NCBI GenBank assembly: GCA_963786155.1 | Contig: CAWAXW010000006.1 | Coordinates: 496,001-560,000 of the forward strand | DNA length: 64,000 nucleotides | Direction: 5' to 3' | Source: CAWAXW01 sp963786155 | GTDB lineage: Bacteria; Actinomycetota; CADDZG01; WHSQ01 | Shown: one piece after another, positions 9,405-18,727 of the stretch | Layout: each line of letters opens with the position of its first letter | Position numbering within the stretch: the stretch's first letter is position 1 | The notes under the pieces: generated by a model | What the model saw: only the letters and a program-made list of their open reading frames with translations | Database searches by the model: none | Told to the model about the DNA's origin: nothing | Position numbers and translations under genes: made by a program

Positions 9405-9451
9405 CCAACCCCCTGGATCGAGGCCTTCGAGCGGGCGCTAGCATCCTAGCG

Positions 9452-9928
9452 ATGGAACGTCCGATCACGCACAGCCTGGTCAAAGCCCTCCAGCGGGTCC
9501 CCGGGTTCGACATGTTGAGCGGGCAAGACCTGCTGAGGATCGTCGGCGCCTCGGAGAACCTGTTCTGGCCTGCGGGCGCGGTCGTGTTCGGAAAGGGCGA
9601 CCCCGGCGAGGCTCTCTATGTGGTGCTTTCCGGCCAGGTGCGGATCTTCGACGACACCGATGAAGGCGAGGTCGATGTCACGTACGTCGAGCCGGGGGAC
9701 TACTTCGGCGAGATGAGCCTGCTGCTCGATGCGGTCCACACCAAGACTGGTCAGGCTGCCGAGGACACGGAGCTACTCGTATTGGTGAAGGAGTCGTTCC
9801 AGGCGCTCTTGAAATTGCGCCCCGACCTCGCCAACCATTTCCATGACACGCTCGAGGAGCGCAGGACCGAGACCCGCGATCGCGACGCCGCCCGGGGGAC
9901 CGAGGAGGAATCTCACCCCGTCGCCTGA
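9452..9928 (+). CDS. Stand-alone cyclic nucleotide-binding domain protein
   Basis: 158 residues, start ATG 9452. It contains a single cNMP-binding jelly-roll: AVVFGKGDPGEALYVVLSGQ, then the phosphate-binding-cassette region PGDYFGEMSLLLDAVHTKTG, where the usual R-x-(S/T)A after the GE helix is replaced by HTKTGQA, so ligand binding is uncertain. No DNA-binding HTH follows; the last 30 residues are charged (ERRTETRDRD). Such proteins act as small sensors or partners of other proteins. It is divergent from the metallophosphoesterase across 47 bases. Confidence 0.75.
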   Translation: MERPITHSLVKALQRVPGFDMLSGQDLLRIVGASENLFWPAGAVVFGKGDPGEALYVVLSGQVRIFDDTDEGEVDVTYVEPGDYFGEMSLLLDAVHTKTGQAAEDTELLVLVKESFQALLKLRPDLANHFHDTLEERRTETRDRDAARGTEEESHPVA

Positions 9929-10063
9929 ACTGCTGGGCGTCGCGCTCGTCGCTTTTATCCGGGAAATGCCCGGTCTTCGGTGTTTTCCTGGAGCAACCCG
10001 AACTACATTGCGCAGTCGTGGGACGTTAGAGAGAGTGGACAGACAACAAACGAGAGGAAAAGC

Positions 10064-12013
10064 GTGTCGATCAAACCAAGGACTCGTCTAACCGCAGTCG
10101 TGGCTTCGGCCTTGCTGTTCGTGCTGGGTCTCGCGATGCCCGCATATGCCCAAGGCCCCACCGTTTCCTTCAACGACGTTTCGATCACCGAGACGAACTC
10201 GAACCAGACGGCGACATTCACGCTCACCTTGTCCCAGGTGCTGGCCCACGACGTCACCGTCAAGTACGACACCGCCCAGGGCTTCCCGAACTCCAGCACT
10301 CCTGCCGCGTGCGACGACGTGCAGGATGCGGGCTGCCAGCAGCCGACCATCACGTCGTTCGACTTCGACAAGCCGCCCGCCAACAGCATGGTCACCATCC
10401 CGGCCGGACAGACGACCGCGCAGGTGAACATCACGGTCTTCGGAGACAGCTTTGACGAGGAGAACGAGGTCTTCGCCGTCTTCCCGGCAGAGGTGACCGG
10501 TGCAGGTATCGCCACCGACGCCGATGGCCGAGGAGACATCTTCGATGAAGACTCACCGCCATCGATGACGATTTCCGACACGACCATTACCGAGGGCAAC
10601 AGTGGACAGGTCAACGGCACTCTGACCCTGACGATCAGCGGTGTGAGCCAGAAGGTCGTCGGTACGAGCTACGCCACGGTGGCAGGGACCGCTCAAGCTG
10701 GTGTCGACTACCCCTCGCGGAGCGGCACCGTCACGTTGAACCCGGGCCAGACCCAGGACACCGTGCCGGTGACGGTTGTCGGAGACACGAACGACGAGAA
10801 CGACGAGAACTTCTTCTACAACTTGACCAATCCCCAGAACGTGAACTACTCGGACAGCCAGGGGACGGTAACGATCACAGACGACGACACGGCGTCGGCG
10901 CCGACCATCTCGATCGGCGACGTGACCGTGACCGAGGGGAATTCGGGAACGGTGAATGCGGTGATGACCGCGACCTTGTCGGGCACGTCGCCGAACACCG
11001 TGACCGTGAACTACGCCACCGCTCCCGGCACCGCCACCAACGGCGTCGACTACAACTCTGTAACCGGGACGCTGACCTTCAATCCCGGTGAGACGAGCAA
11101 GTCGCTGGCGGTAGTGGTCAACGGCGACACTACGAACGAACCCAACGAGACCGTCAACGTGAACCTCACGAACCCCTCGTTCGCCACCATCTCGGACGCG
11201 CAGGGCGTGGTGACGATCAATAACGACGACGGGGTGACGCCGTCGCCGAGCCCGAGCCCCAGCCCCAGCCCCACGGTCAGTCCCAGTCCTTCTCCGACCA
11301 CTAGCCCGAGCCCTTCGCCGACCCCCTCGGCAACGCCGACACCGGCGGTCTCGGTGAACGACACGAGCGTGACCGAGGGAGACGACGGGACGACCACTGC
11401 CACTTTGACGGTGAGCCTGTCCGCTCCCGGCACGAAAGTGGTCAACGTTGCGTTCGAGACCTCCGATGGGACCGCGACGTTCGACGACGCCGATTTCGAC
11501 GACAAGAGCGGGTCGTTGGCGTTCCAGATAGGTCAGACCTCGCGCACGGTTGCGATAAACGTCCGGGGGGACACGGCCGATGAGGACGACGAGGAGTTCC
11601 ACCTCGATCTCTTCCAGCCGCAGAACGCGACGATCGCCGATGACCAAGGCGACATCACGATCATCGATGACGACGAGGGCGGCGGGCCGGTGGTCAAGGA
11701 CCCCACCGCGGTCAGCCTGTTCCGGAGCTCGACCAAGAAGAGGATCAAGATCAGCGGCGACCTGAACCCCGCTCATCCCGGAGATGTCATCACGGTCGAG
11801 CTCCTCAAGAAGCGCGATGGGCGCTTCATCGTCTTGCAAACGAAAGAGGCGGAGCTCGGCGATGGCGTGCCTTCGACAAGTGGGGGAGCCGAGGTGTCGC
11901 CGTTCTCCACGAAGTTCAAGCGGCCGAAGAAGGGCAAATGCAAGATCAAGGCAACATACGCGGGCGACGACGATCACGAAGGAAGCACGTCCAAGACGAC
12001 GTTCAACTGCTGA
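10064..12013 (+). CDS. Secreted Calx-beta repeat protein
   Basis: 649 residues from GTG 10064, chosen because GAGAGGAAAA precedes it and a signal peptide follows (TAVVASALLFVLGLAMPAYA, AYA site). Four Calx-beta domains of ~100 residues are visible, each starting VSFNDVSITE or SIGDVTVTEG and ending in an acidic QGxxTIxDDD strand. A Pro-Ser linker (PSPSPSPSP, DNA 11240-11335) separates the third and fourth. The last ~110 residues (VSLFRSSTKKRIKISGDLNP to the stop) form a separate beta domain, similar to Ig-like repeats of surface proteins. Calcium-dependent adhesion or structural surface role inferred. The repetitive DNA of the linker is low-complexity coding sequence. Confidence 0.85.
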   Translation: MSIKPRTRLTAVVASALLFVLGLAMPAYAQGPTVSFNDVSITETNSNQTATFTLTLSQVLAHDVTVKYDTAQGFPNSSTPAACDDVQDAGCQQPTITSFDFDKPPANSMVTIPAGQTTAQVNITVFGDSFDEENEVFAVFPAEVTGAGIATDADGRGDIFDEDSPPSMTISDTTITEGNSGQVNGTLTLTISGVSQKVVGTSYATVAGTAQAGVDYPSRSGTVTLNPGQTQDTVPVTVVGDTNDENDENFFYNLTNPQNVNYSDSQGTVTITDDDTASAPTISIGDVTVTEGNSGTVNAVMTATLSGTSPNTVTVNYATAPGTATNGVDYNSVTGTLTFNPGETSKSLAVVVNGDTTNEPNETVNVNLTNPSFATISDAQGVVTINNDDGVTPSPSPSPSPSPTVSPSPSPTTSPSPSPTPSATPTPAVSVNDTSVTEGDDGTTTATLTVSLSAPGTKVVNVAFETSDGTATFDDADFDDKSGSLAFQIGQTSRTVAINVRGDTADEDDEEFHLDLFQPQNATIADDQGDITIIDDDEGGGPVVKDPTAVSLFRSSTKKRIKISGDLNPAHPGDVITVELLKKRDGRFIVLQTKEAELGDGVPSTSGGAEVSPFSTKFKRPKKGKCKIKATYAGDDDHEGSTSKTTFNC

Positions 12014-12034
12014 CGTACCCCGTAGTGTGGGCTC

Positions 12035-13858
12035 ATGTCCCAGCGAGATGACCTGCGCAATATCGCCATCGTGGCTCACGTCGACCACGGCAAGACGACG
12101 TTGGTCGACGCGATGCTGTGGCAGCAGGGCGCCTTCCGGGCTCATCAGGACGTGGCCGAGCGGGTCATGGACTCGATGGACCTCGAGCGCGAGAAGGGCA
12201 TCACGATCCTTGCCAAGAACACGGCGGTCCGTTACGGCGAGGTCAAGATCAACATCATCGACACGCCCGGCCACGCCGACTTTGGTGGAGAGGTCGAACG
12301 AGGTCTAACGATGGTCGATGGGGTCCTGCTGCTCGTCGATGCCAGTGAAGGTCCGCTCCCGCAGACTCGCTTCGTGTTGCGTAAGGCGCTCGAAGCACGG
12401 CTTCCGATCATCCTCGTTGTCAACAAGGTCGACCGTCCCGACGCTCGCATCAAGGAGGTGATCGACGAGGTCTACGAGCTCTTCTTAGACCTCGATGCCG
12501 ACGAGTCCCAGATCGATTTCCCGATCGCCTACTGCAACGCGAAGGCCGGATGGGCCTCGCTCGATCCCGAGGTCGAGGGCAGCGACCTGAAACCGCTGTT
12601 CGAGCTGTTGCTCGAACGGATCCCGGCCCCCTCGTACGACGACAGTCACCCGCTCCAAGCCCTCGTCACGAACCTCGACGCGTCCCCTTACGTCGGGCGG
12701 ATCGCGCTCTGCCGGATGTTCCACGGCACGCTCCGCCGCGGCGAGCCTGTCGCCTGGTGCCGGGCCGACGAGTCGATCGAGAACATCAAGATCACCGAGC
12801 TGTACGTGACCGAGGCGCTGGAACGCGTCGATGCCGAGGAGGTCGGACCGGGCGAGATCATCGCGATCGCCGGCCTGGCCGATGTGACGATCGGCGAGAC
12901 GCTGTCGGACCCCGACGATCCCCGCCCGCTGCCGGTCAGCCACTTCGACGATCCCAGCCTGTCGATGACGATCGGGATCAACACCTCGCCGTTGTCGGGC
13001 CAGGAAGGCGACAAGGTCACGGCCCGGCTCGTGAAGAACCGCTTGGATCAAGAGCTGGTCGGCAACGTCTCGATCAGGGTGCTCGAGACCGAACGCCCCG
13101 ATGCGTGGGAGGTGCAGGCGCGCGGTGAGCTACAGCTTGCCGTGCTCGTCGAGATGATGCGACGCGAGGGGTTCGAGCTCACCGTCGGAAAGCCCCAGGT
13201 CGTGACGAAGGAGGTCGACGGCAAGCTCTGCGAGCCGGTGGAGCGACTGACCATCGACGTTCCCGAAGACTTCATGGGGGTCGTGACCCAACTCCTCGCC
13301 CTGCGCAAGGGGCGACTCGAGAACATGGTCAACCACGGCACGGGGTGGATCCGGATGGAGTACCTGGTGCCGGCGCGGGGCCTCATCGGTTTCCGGACCG
13401 AGTTCCTCACCGAGACTCGGGGGACCGGCATGCTGCACCACGTCTTCGATCGCTACGAGCCGTGGCACGGCGAACTGCGCACCCGCCCGAGCGGGAGCCT
13501 CGTTGCGGACCGGAAGGGCCCGACAACGAGCTACGCGCTCATGAACCTGCAAGACCGAGGGCTGATGTTCGTGCCGCCGGGCGTAGAGGTATTCGAGGGG
13601 ATGATCGTGGGTGAGAACGCGCGCGCGGACGACATCGATGTGAATCCGACGAAAGAGAAGAAGCTTTCCAACGTCCGCCAGTCGACCGGAGAAGAGCTTG
13701 TGCGCTTGATCCCGCACAAAGAGATGTCGCTGGAGCAAGCCCTCGAGTTCATCCGCGAGGACGAATGCGTCGAGGTGACGCCCAAGACCGTGAGGCTCCG
13801 CAAGGTCGTTCTGGACGCGACCGAACGGGGCCGGACCGCAAAGAGAGGCCGGAAATAA
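12035..13858 (+). CDS. typA: Ribosome-associated GTPase TypA/BipA
   Basis: 607 residues, ATG 12035. Translation-factor GTPase motifs: AHVDHGKTTLVDAML (G1), REKGITILAKNTAV (G2), DTPGHADFGGEVERGL (G3), NKVDRPDA (G4). The EF-G-like domains II, III and V follow, with the BipA C-terminal domain (RSTGEELVRLIPHKEMSLEQ, then a basic tail). Full length for the family. TypA/BipA binds 70S ribosomes near the A site and helps 50S assembly, especially at low temperature. A cold-shock gene follows 105 bases downstream, in keeping with cold adaptation. The frame is free of indels. Confidence 0.95.
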   Translation: MSQRDDLRNIAIVAHVDHGKTTLVDAMLWQQGAFRAHQDVAERVMDSMDLEREKGITILAKNTAVRYGEVKINIIDTPGHADFGGEVERGLTMVDGVLLLVDASEGPLPQTRFVLRKALEARLPIILVVNKVDRPDARIKEVIDEVYELFLDLDADESQIDFPIAYCNAKAGWASLDPEVEGSDLKPLFELLLERIPAPSYDDSHPLQALVTNLDASPYVGRIALCRMFHGTLRRGEPVAWCRADESIENIKITELYVTEALERVDAEEVGPGEIIAIAGLADVTIGETLSDPDDPRPLPVSHFDDPSLSMTIGINTSPLSGQEGDKVTARLVKNRLDQELVGNVSIRVLETERPDAWEVQARGELQLAVLVEMMRREGFELTVGKPQVVTKEVDGKLCEPVERLTIDVPEDFMGVVTQLLALRKGRLENMVNHGTGWIRMEYLVPARGLIGFRTEFLTETRGTGMLHHVFDRYEPWHGELRTRPSGSLVADRKGPTTSYALMNLQDRGLMFVPPGVEVFEGMIVGENARADDIDVNPTKEKKLSNVRQSTGEELVRLIPHKEMSLEQALEFIREDECVEVTPKTVRLRKVVLDATERGRTAKRGRK

Positions 13859-13911
13859 GTCCGATTTGTGGTGGGTTATATTGCCCCGCCAGTGAAAGTT
13901 GAACGTGTGAG

Positions 13912-13963
13912 GTTGGCACTGCCCTCCTGATCTCGTTCGTGAAGCCCGCAAGGGAGGTGTTAA
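13912..13963 (+). promoter_or_regulatory. Cold-shock mRNA leader with sequestered ribosome site (copy 1)
   Basis: Upstream of the csp gene at 13964. TTGGCACTGCC (from 13913) matches TTGGCTCTGCC at 27882, at nearly the same distance from the start. CCTCCT (13923-13928) can pair with the ribosome site GGGAGG (13952-13957; five Watson-Crick pairs and one G-U), which would hide the site in a hairpin. Confidence 0.5.
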
Positions 13964-14170
13964 GTGGCAACCGGTACAGTCAAGTGGTTCAACGAGGCCA
14001 AGGGTTACGGCTTCATCACCCCCGAGGACGGCTCGAAGGATCTCTTCGTGCATTTCTCGAACATCCAGGGGGATGGTTACAAGACCCTCAACGAGGGTGC
14101 GACCGTCGAGTTCGAGTCGCGTCCCGGCCAAAAGGGTCCCGAGGCGATCAACGTCACGGTAACCGGCTAG
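13964..14170 (+). CDS. Cold-shock domain protein (CspA family), copy 1
   Basis: 68 residues from GTG 13964 with GGGAGG 6 bases upstream. It has both nucleic-acid-binding motifs: KGYGFITPEDG (RNP1) and LFVHFSNI (RNP2), and the family opening TGTVKWFNEAKGYGF. A single OB-fold that binds single-stranded RNA/DNA and melts mRNA structure in the cold. Very similar in protein and DNA to the copy at 27931, so a duplication. A strong terminator follows at 14194. Confidence 0.95.
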   Translation: MATGTVKWFNEAKGYGFITPEDGSKDLFVHFSNIQGDGYKTLNEGATVEFESRPGQKGPEAINVTVTG

Positions 14171-14193
14171 ATCTGTAAACGATCGAGCACTAG

Positions 14194-14222
14194 GAGGGGC
14201 TCCGAGAGGGCCCCTCTTTCTA
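14194..14222. terminator. Rho-independent terminator between csp and SDR genes
   Basis: GAGGGGC (14194-14200) pairs perfectly with GCCCCTC (14210-14216) around a 9-base loop, followed by TTTCTA. It lies between convergent genes; the minus-strand SDR stop is at 14220-14222, so it chiefly serves the csp transcript. Confidence 0.75.
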
Positions 14223-15074
14223 TTGGTCCTTCGGCGGCGGCTCGGGCTGGGGATATTGCGAGCGCAAGAGCGCGTCGAACGCCTTGTCCGGCAGGATCGT
14301 GCGTGCGACCAGCATCACCCGGGCCCCGAGCGTGACCAGGTATCGGGTGCGCGGCCGCTTCGCCTTCAGGGCTCTCTCGACCACCTTGGCGACCGCTGAT
14401 GCGGGGGCCGAGAAGCGGCTGTAGCCGCCGCGGTAGGCGCTCTCGATCCGCAACATCAGCTTCTGATTGAAGATCGAGTAGGGGTTGCCGTCCTCCTCCG
14501 GATGCTCGACGGTTCCGATCGCGGTGTCGACGAAAGGTGTCCGGATCACGCCGGGTTCGACTAGGACGACGTTGATCCCGAAAGGCGCGACCTCGAAGCG
14601 CAGCGCGTCCGTCATCGCCTCGAGTCCGTGCTTGCTGGCGTGATAGAACGCGCCGCCCGGAAACGTGACCCGCCCTCCCATCGACGACATGTTGACGATG
14701 CACCCGGTCCGCGCGGCCCTCATGGCCGGCAAGACCAACTGGGTGAGCCGGGCGAGCCCGAAAAGGTTCGTCTCGAATTGTTTGCGGGCATCGTCGAGGT
14801 CGGTCGTCTCGAATGCGCCGTGTACGCCGTAGCCCGCGTTGTTGATCAGCGCTCCCACCGCGCCGTGCTTGTCCTCGACGTGTTTGACCGCAGCGGCCAT
14901 CGAGGCCTCGTCGTTGACGTCGAGCTGCAGCGCCTCGCACCCCTTCAGGTCGGCGAGGGTCTCGGGTTTACGGGCGGTGGCGTAGACGGTCCACCCCTGC
15001 GCGGCGAGATGCTCGGCGGTTGCCCGCCCGATGCCGGTCGAGCAACCGGTGATGAGTACAGGGTCGTGTCTCAT
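14220..15074 (-). CDS. Short-chain dehydrogenase/reductase
   Basis: 284 residues from ATG 15074. Classical SDR: NAD(P)-binding TGCSTGIGRATAEHL, LDVNDEAS, NNAGYGVHGAF, catalytic Ser in IVNMSSMGG and the YxxxK pair in FYHASKHGLEA. The last ~70 residues after PFVDTAIG are typical of long-tailed SDRs of lipid or ring substrates. The start overlaps the stop of the upstream small gene (ATGA), so translation is probably coupled. As the last gene of the minus-strand aromatic-CoA operon it may oxidise a 3-hydroxyacyl-CoA or reduce a ring ketone; this is inference. Confidence 0.85.
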   Translation of the reverse strand: MRHDPVLITGCSTGIGRATAEHLAAQGWTVYATARKPETLADLKGCEALQLDVNDEASMAAAVKHVEDKHGAVGALINNAGYGVHGAFETTDLDDARKQFETNLFGLARLTQLVLPAMRAARTGCIVNMSSMGGRVTFPGGAFYHASKHGLEAMTDALRFEVAPFGINVVLVEPGVIRTPFVDTAIGTVEHPEEDGNPYSIFNQKLMLRIESAYRGGYSRFSAPASAVAKVVERALKAKRPRTRYLVTLGARVMLVARTILPDKAFDALLRSQYPQPEPPPKDQ

Positions 15075-15279
15075 GCACCCAGGTGGTAGATCTGGCCCCG
15101 GTCCATGTCGAGGCCGTTCGCCACCTGCCACAGCGCGGCGAGGGCCTTCGAGCGCGTTGCGCTCCTCGAACGGGGCGAGCTCGTCCCGTCTGTCGCCGAG
15201 GACTCGAGCGAGCTTGTCGTAGCACTCCATCAGCTCGGCCTGCGGCGGGGTTGAGCTCCTGTCCGATCGCGTTCTGCAT
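15071..15279 (-). CDS. Small conserved-looking protein between PaaK-type ligase and SDR, frameshifted
   Basis: Starts at ATG 15279 (MQNAIGQELNPAA), overlapping the ligase stop as TGATG, and ends at 15071 overlapping the SDR start as ATGA. Two small indels interrupt it. Joining the frames gives about 68 residues with MECYDKLARVLGDRRDELAP in the middle and the ending NGLDMDRGQIYHLGA, an all-helical, charged protein. The tight overlaps on both sides show that it is a real gene of the operon despite the broken frame. I do not recognise the family; a small accessory subunit is possible. Confidence 0.55.
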
Positions 15280-16645
15280 CAGGCTTGCTTCCTTTCTCCC
15301 GCGCCGCCGACGACCTCTCGTTCGTCGAGCACGCGCTTGGCCTTCAGCTCGAAGCGCGGCAGCGATCTCGTCCTCGACCTGTTTGACGCCGAACCGCAGA
15401 CCCTCGTGCGCCTCGGCCAGCGCCGTCGCCGAGCTCGCGCGAGCGATCTCGTCGTCGCCGGACGCCGATCGGGGATCTCGACCAGGACCTCGATCTCGTC
15501 GCGGATGCCCTCGGCCGTGTAGAGGTGGATCTGGAACTCGTCGATCTCGTCGTACTCGCGCACGATCGCCTCGACCGCGCGCGGGTAGACGTTCGTCCCG
15601 CGCACGAGCTTCATGTCGTCGACCCGGCCCCGGATGCCGCCGTCGTAGATGTCGAACGTCCGGCCGCACGAGCACGTGCGTGCCGGGCACCTTCAGGACG
15701 AGGTCGCGCGTGCGGTAGCGGATCACCGGGATGAAGCCGCGGCCGAACGAGGTGACGACGCGCTCGCCCGCGCTCGCCGTAGCGCGACCGGCTCGCCGCG
15801 TCTCGGGGTCGATCACCTCCTCGATGTAGTGGTCCTCGATGATGTGCGCGCCGCCGGGCTGGTGCTCGCACTCGAACATCATGATCGTGCCGAGCTCGGT
15901 CATCCCGGCCGTGTCGCCGGCCTTCGCGCCCCACTGCTCCTCGATCAGCTTCTTCGTCGCGGGGATCGAACCGGCCGGCTCGCCCGAGAGGATGAGGCGC
16001 TTCACCGGGCCCGTTCGCGAGGTCGATGCCGAGGTCGCGCGCCTCCTGCGCCATGCGCAGCGCGTAGGTCGGCGTCGAGCACACGACGGTCGCGTTCATG
16101 TCGACGATCTGCTTGACCCGCGCCTCGGTCGTCATGTTCCCGCCGGGCAGCACGAGGCAGCCGATCTTCTCGCACGCGTAGTGCGCGCCCCAGAACCCGA
16201 CGAACGTCCCGTAGCTGAACGCGAAGAACACGACGTCGGCCGGCCGGACGCCGAAGCCCCAGAAGCCGTAGCACCACATCTCGGCGATCCACTCCCAGTC
16301 CTTCATCGAGTCGAGCACGCGGATCGGCGTCTTGCCGGTCGTGCCCGAGGTCAGGTGGTAGCGGATCGCGGCCTCCTCGGGGGCCGCGAGGATCGGGCCG
16401 TACGGAGGATGCTCGAGCTGGCCCTGCATCCACTCGTCGCGCGTCATGAACGGGATGCGCTGCAGGTCGTCGAGCGACTTGATCGAGTCGGCCGTCACGC
16501 CCGCGTCGTCGAGTCGCTTCGAGTGGAACGGGACCTGCGCGTCCGTCCACTCGACGAGGTTGCGCAGCTTGCGCACCTGCAGCGCGTCGAGCTCGTCGCG
16601 CGCCATCGTCTCGTGCCGCGGGTTCCAGTACGGCGACTCCGCCAT
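15279..16645 (-). CDS. PaaK-type aryl-CoA ligase (phenylacetate-CoA ligase family), several frameshifts
   Basis: Start ATG 16645 (MAESPYWNPRHETMARDELD). The N-terminal frame holds TSGTTGKTPIRV, the AMP-binding P-loop of the family. Near 16010 the frame moves and GMTELGTIMMFECEHQPGGA continues the adenylation core. Near 15660 it moves again to GTNVYPRAVEAIVREYDEI, the mobile C-terminal domain, and at least one pair of further shifts lies at 15.4-15.5 kb. All expected segments are present in order over a normal length, so the gene is probably intact in the organism. It would form an aromatic acyl-CoA from acid, ATP and CoA. It starts 2 bases after the RidA gene. Confidence 0.75.
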
Positions 16646-16647
16646 CG

Positions 16648-17061
16648 CTACGACCCTAAAGGCACCACGGCCACGCACACCAGCTCGACGAGCGCCGCGG
16701 GGTCGAACAGGCCCTTGACCTCGAACAGAGCGATGGCGGGGTAGTGGCGGCCGAAGTGCTCGCGGTAGACCCCGGCCAGCTCGCCGAGCGCGTCCCGGTA
16801 GGCCGCGACGTCGGTGACGTAGATCATCATCGACACGAGGTGCTCGGGCCCGGCCCCCGCGGCGGCTAACGCCGCCGCTACGTTGGCCGCGGACTGCCCG
16901 AACTGCTCGGCCATCGTCTCCCCCACGAGCTTCCCGTCGGCATCGAGCGCGGCCTGCCCTCCGAGATAGATGGTCCGGCCCGGACCCGCCACGACCGCGT
17001 GGGTGAACCCGACCGGGTCCGGCAGCGTGTGGGGATTGAGGATCTCGTGCGGAGTCGTCAT
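16648..17061 (-). CDS. RidA family (YjgF/YER057c) protein
   Basis: 137 residues from ATG 17061 (MTTPHEILNPHTLPD), which overlaps the upstream hydratase stop as ATGA; a longer start at 17073 is less likely. RidA fold features: YLGGQAALDADGKLVG, QFGQSAANVAAALAAAGAG, VSMMIYVTDVAAYRDAL and YPAIALFEVKGLFDPAALVE. The canonical active-site Arg in the R-x-x-V-x-V region is not seen (the strand reads VSMMIYV), and the C-terminal VxGL..P is changed, so it belongs to one of the non-archetypal subgroups. RidA proteins hydrolyse enamines/imines to ketones plus ammonia. In this operon that fits a nitrogen-bearing ring intermediate. Confidence 0.85.
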   Translation of the reverse strand: MTTPHEILNPHTLPDPVGFTHAVVAGPGRTIYLGGQAALDADGKLVGETMAEQFGQSAANVAAALAAAGAGPEHLVSMMIYVTDVAAYRDALGELAGVYREHFGRHYPAIALFEVKGLFDPAALVELVCVAVVPLGS

Positions 17062-17853
17062 CGGCCCGTCCACTTGGGGTTGCGGCCCTCGGTGAAGGCT
17101 TTGTAGAACTCGGCGTGGTCGGCCGAGGTCATGAGTAACGCCTGGGTCATCGCTTCCAGCTCGATCGAGCCGGCGAGGTCCATGTCGAGCTCGCGCGACA
17201 ACAGCATCTTGGTGCTCGCATATGCCAGGGCGGGGCCATCGGCCAGCTTGCGTGCCAGGTCGGCAACGGTTCCGTTCAACTCATCGTCCTCGACGACCCG
17301 GTACGCAAGGCCCAATCGATCGGCCTCGGCCGAGTCGAGCTTCTCTCCGAGGATCAGCAGCTCGGTGGCCTTGCTCAGCCCCACCATGCGCGGCAGCAGA
17401 TAGGCCGAGCCCATGTCCGCCCCGGCGAGCCCAACCTTCGTGAACAGGAAGGCGAACGATGCCGAGCGAGCGAGCACCCGGAAGTCGGCGGCGAGCGCGA
17501 TCACCGAGCCGGCCCCCGCCGCGATCCCGTTGACCGACGCGACGATCGGGAGAGGGCATTCGCGCATGCGCTGCACGACCTGCCCCGTCATGCGAGTGAA
17601 GTCGAGAAGGCCGTCGCGCGTCCATCTTGAGCAGCTCGCCGATGATCTCGTGGACGTCGCCGCCGGAGCAGAAGCCACGGCCCTCGCCCGTGATGACGAG
17701 GACGCGCACATCCTCTCGGTGGGGGATCTCGGCCAGGAGATCGCGCAGGTCCGCGTAGACGTCGAACGTGAGGGCGTTGAGCTTCTCGGGTCGCTCGAAG
17801 GTGACTGTGGCTATGCCGTCGGAGACCCCGAACCCGAAATGCTTCCAGTCCAT
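17058..17853 (-). CDS. Enoyl-CoA hydratase family protein of the aromatic-CoA operon, frameshifted
   Basis: Start ATG 17853 (MDWKHFGFGVSDG). Crotonase motifs: ERPEKLNALTFDVYADL, GEGRGFCSGGDVHEI (first oxyanion hole), then a one-base frame change near 17620 and SVNGIAAGAGSVIALAADFR (second hole), FTKVGLAGADMGSAYLLPR and a C-terminal helical cap ending FTEGRNPKWTGR. Joined length is about 264 residues, normal for the family. First gene of a five-gene minus-strand operon (hydratase, RidA, ligase, small protein, SDR). It starts only 25 bases from the divergent LLM gene. Likely acts on a ring-derived enoyl-CoA. Confidence 0.85.
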
Positions 17854-17878
17854 CGCCCGGTTCTACTACCTTGGAGGC

Positions 17879-18727
17879 ATGAATGTCGGCGTCGGACTTC
17901 CGACCTCACTGCCGGGGACGAGCCCCGACGACATCTTCGAGTGGGCCCGGCGAGCCGACGACGGCACTTTCTCGAGCCTCGGCGTCGTCGATCGTCTGGT
18001 CTACGACCTGGTTGACCCGATGATCACGCTTTCCTCCGTCGCCGCGATCACCGAGAAGGTGGGGCTCGTGACGATGGTCGTGATCGGCTCCGCTGCGCAA
18101 CAACGCGGTGCTCGCAAAGGAGGCGGCGACCATCGACGCGATCTCCGGCGGCCGGTTCACGTTGGGCGTCGTCGATCGGGGCACGCCTCGACGATTACGA
18201 GGCCGCCGGCATCCCGCATGCGGGACGGGGAGACCGGCTCACCGAGCAGCTCCTCGACCTGCGCACGTTCTGGGAGCGAGAGGACGTGGCTCGGCTCACC
18301 ACGACGGAGTTCGGCCCTCGGCTCCTCGTCGGCGGCACAAGCGACGTCTCCTTCTTGAGGATGGCTCGCTACGCCGACGGCTACGTCATCGGCGGAGGAC
18401 CCCCGCGGCTGTTCGCCCGGATGGTGCAGAGGGCGCACACGGCATGGGCCGACCTCGGCCGCCCCGGCCGCCCCTCGTTGTGGGCCCAGGGCTACTTCGC
18501 GCTGGGCGACGAGGACGAGGTCGAGCGCGGGCGCGCCTACATGCGCGACTACTACGCGTTCACCGGCCCGTTCGTCGAGAAGATCGTCGACGGGATGCTC
18601 GCGACCCCACAAGCGGTGGCGCAGTTCGTGCGTGGTTACGCCGAGGCCGGCTGCGACGAGCTGGTGCTCTTCCCTGCGGTCGCCGACCTCGATCAGTTCG
18701 ACCGGCTGCACGACGCACTCGAGATGA
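17879..18727 (+). CDS. LLM-class flavin-dependent oxidoreductase, frameshifted
   Basis: Start ATG 17879 after TTGGAGGC. The N-terminus MNVGVGLPTSLPG and SSLGVVDRLVYDLVDPMITL are typical of bacterial-luciferase-like enzymes. Frame changes occur near 18095, 18165 and 18280. The pieces LAKEAATIDAISGGRFTLGV, LDDYEAAGIPHAGRGDRLTE and TEFGPRLLVGGTSD join into one barrel in the correct order. The end is also uncertain: the present frame runs straight into the next gene, while one base offset would end it at TGA 18725-18727, giving the usual ATGA overlap. Reduced-flavin dependent monooxygenase or F420-dependent dehydrogenase; substrate unknown, presumably linked to the aromatic-CoA pathway. Confidence 0.7.

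Noticed and set aside
11240..11335. Short-period DNA repeat, possible CRISPR or minisatellite
   Set aside because: It codes for the Pro-Ser linker of the Calx-beta protein; period 6, no spacers.
10553..12274. Long antisense open frame (573 codons) on the minus strand
   Set aside because: It lies wholly opposite the Calx-beta gene and the start of typA; its Arg/His/Val-rich translation has no recognisable domain and is a by-product of high GC and repetitive codons.
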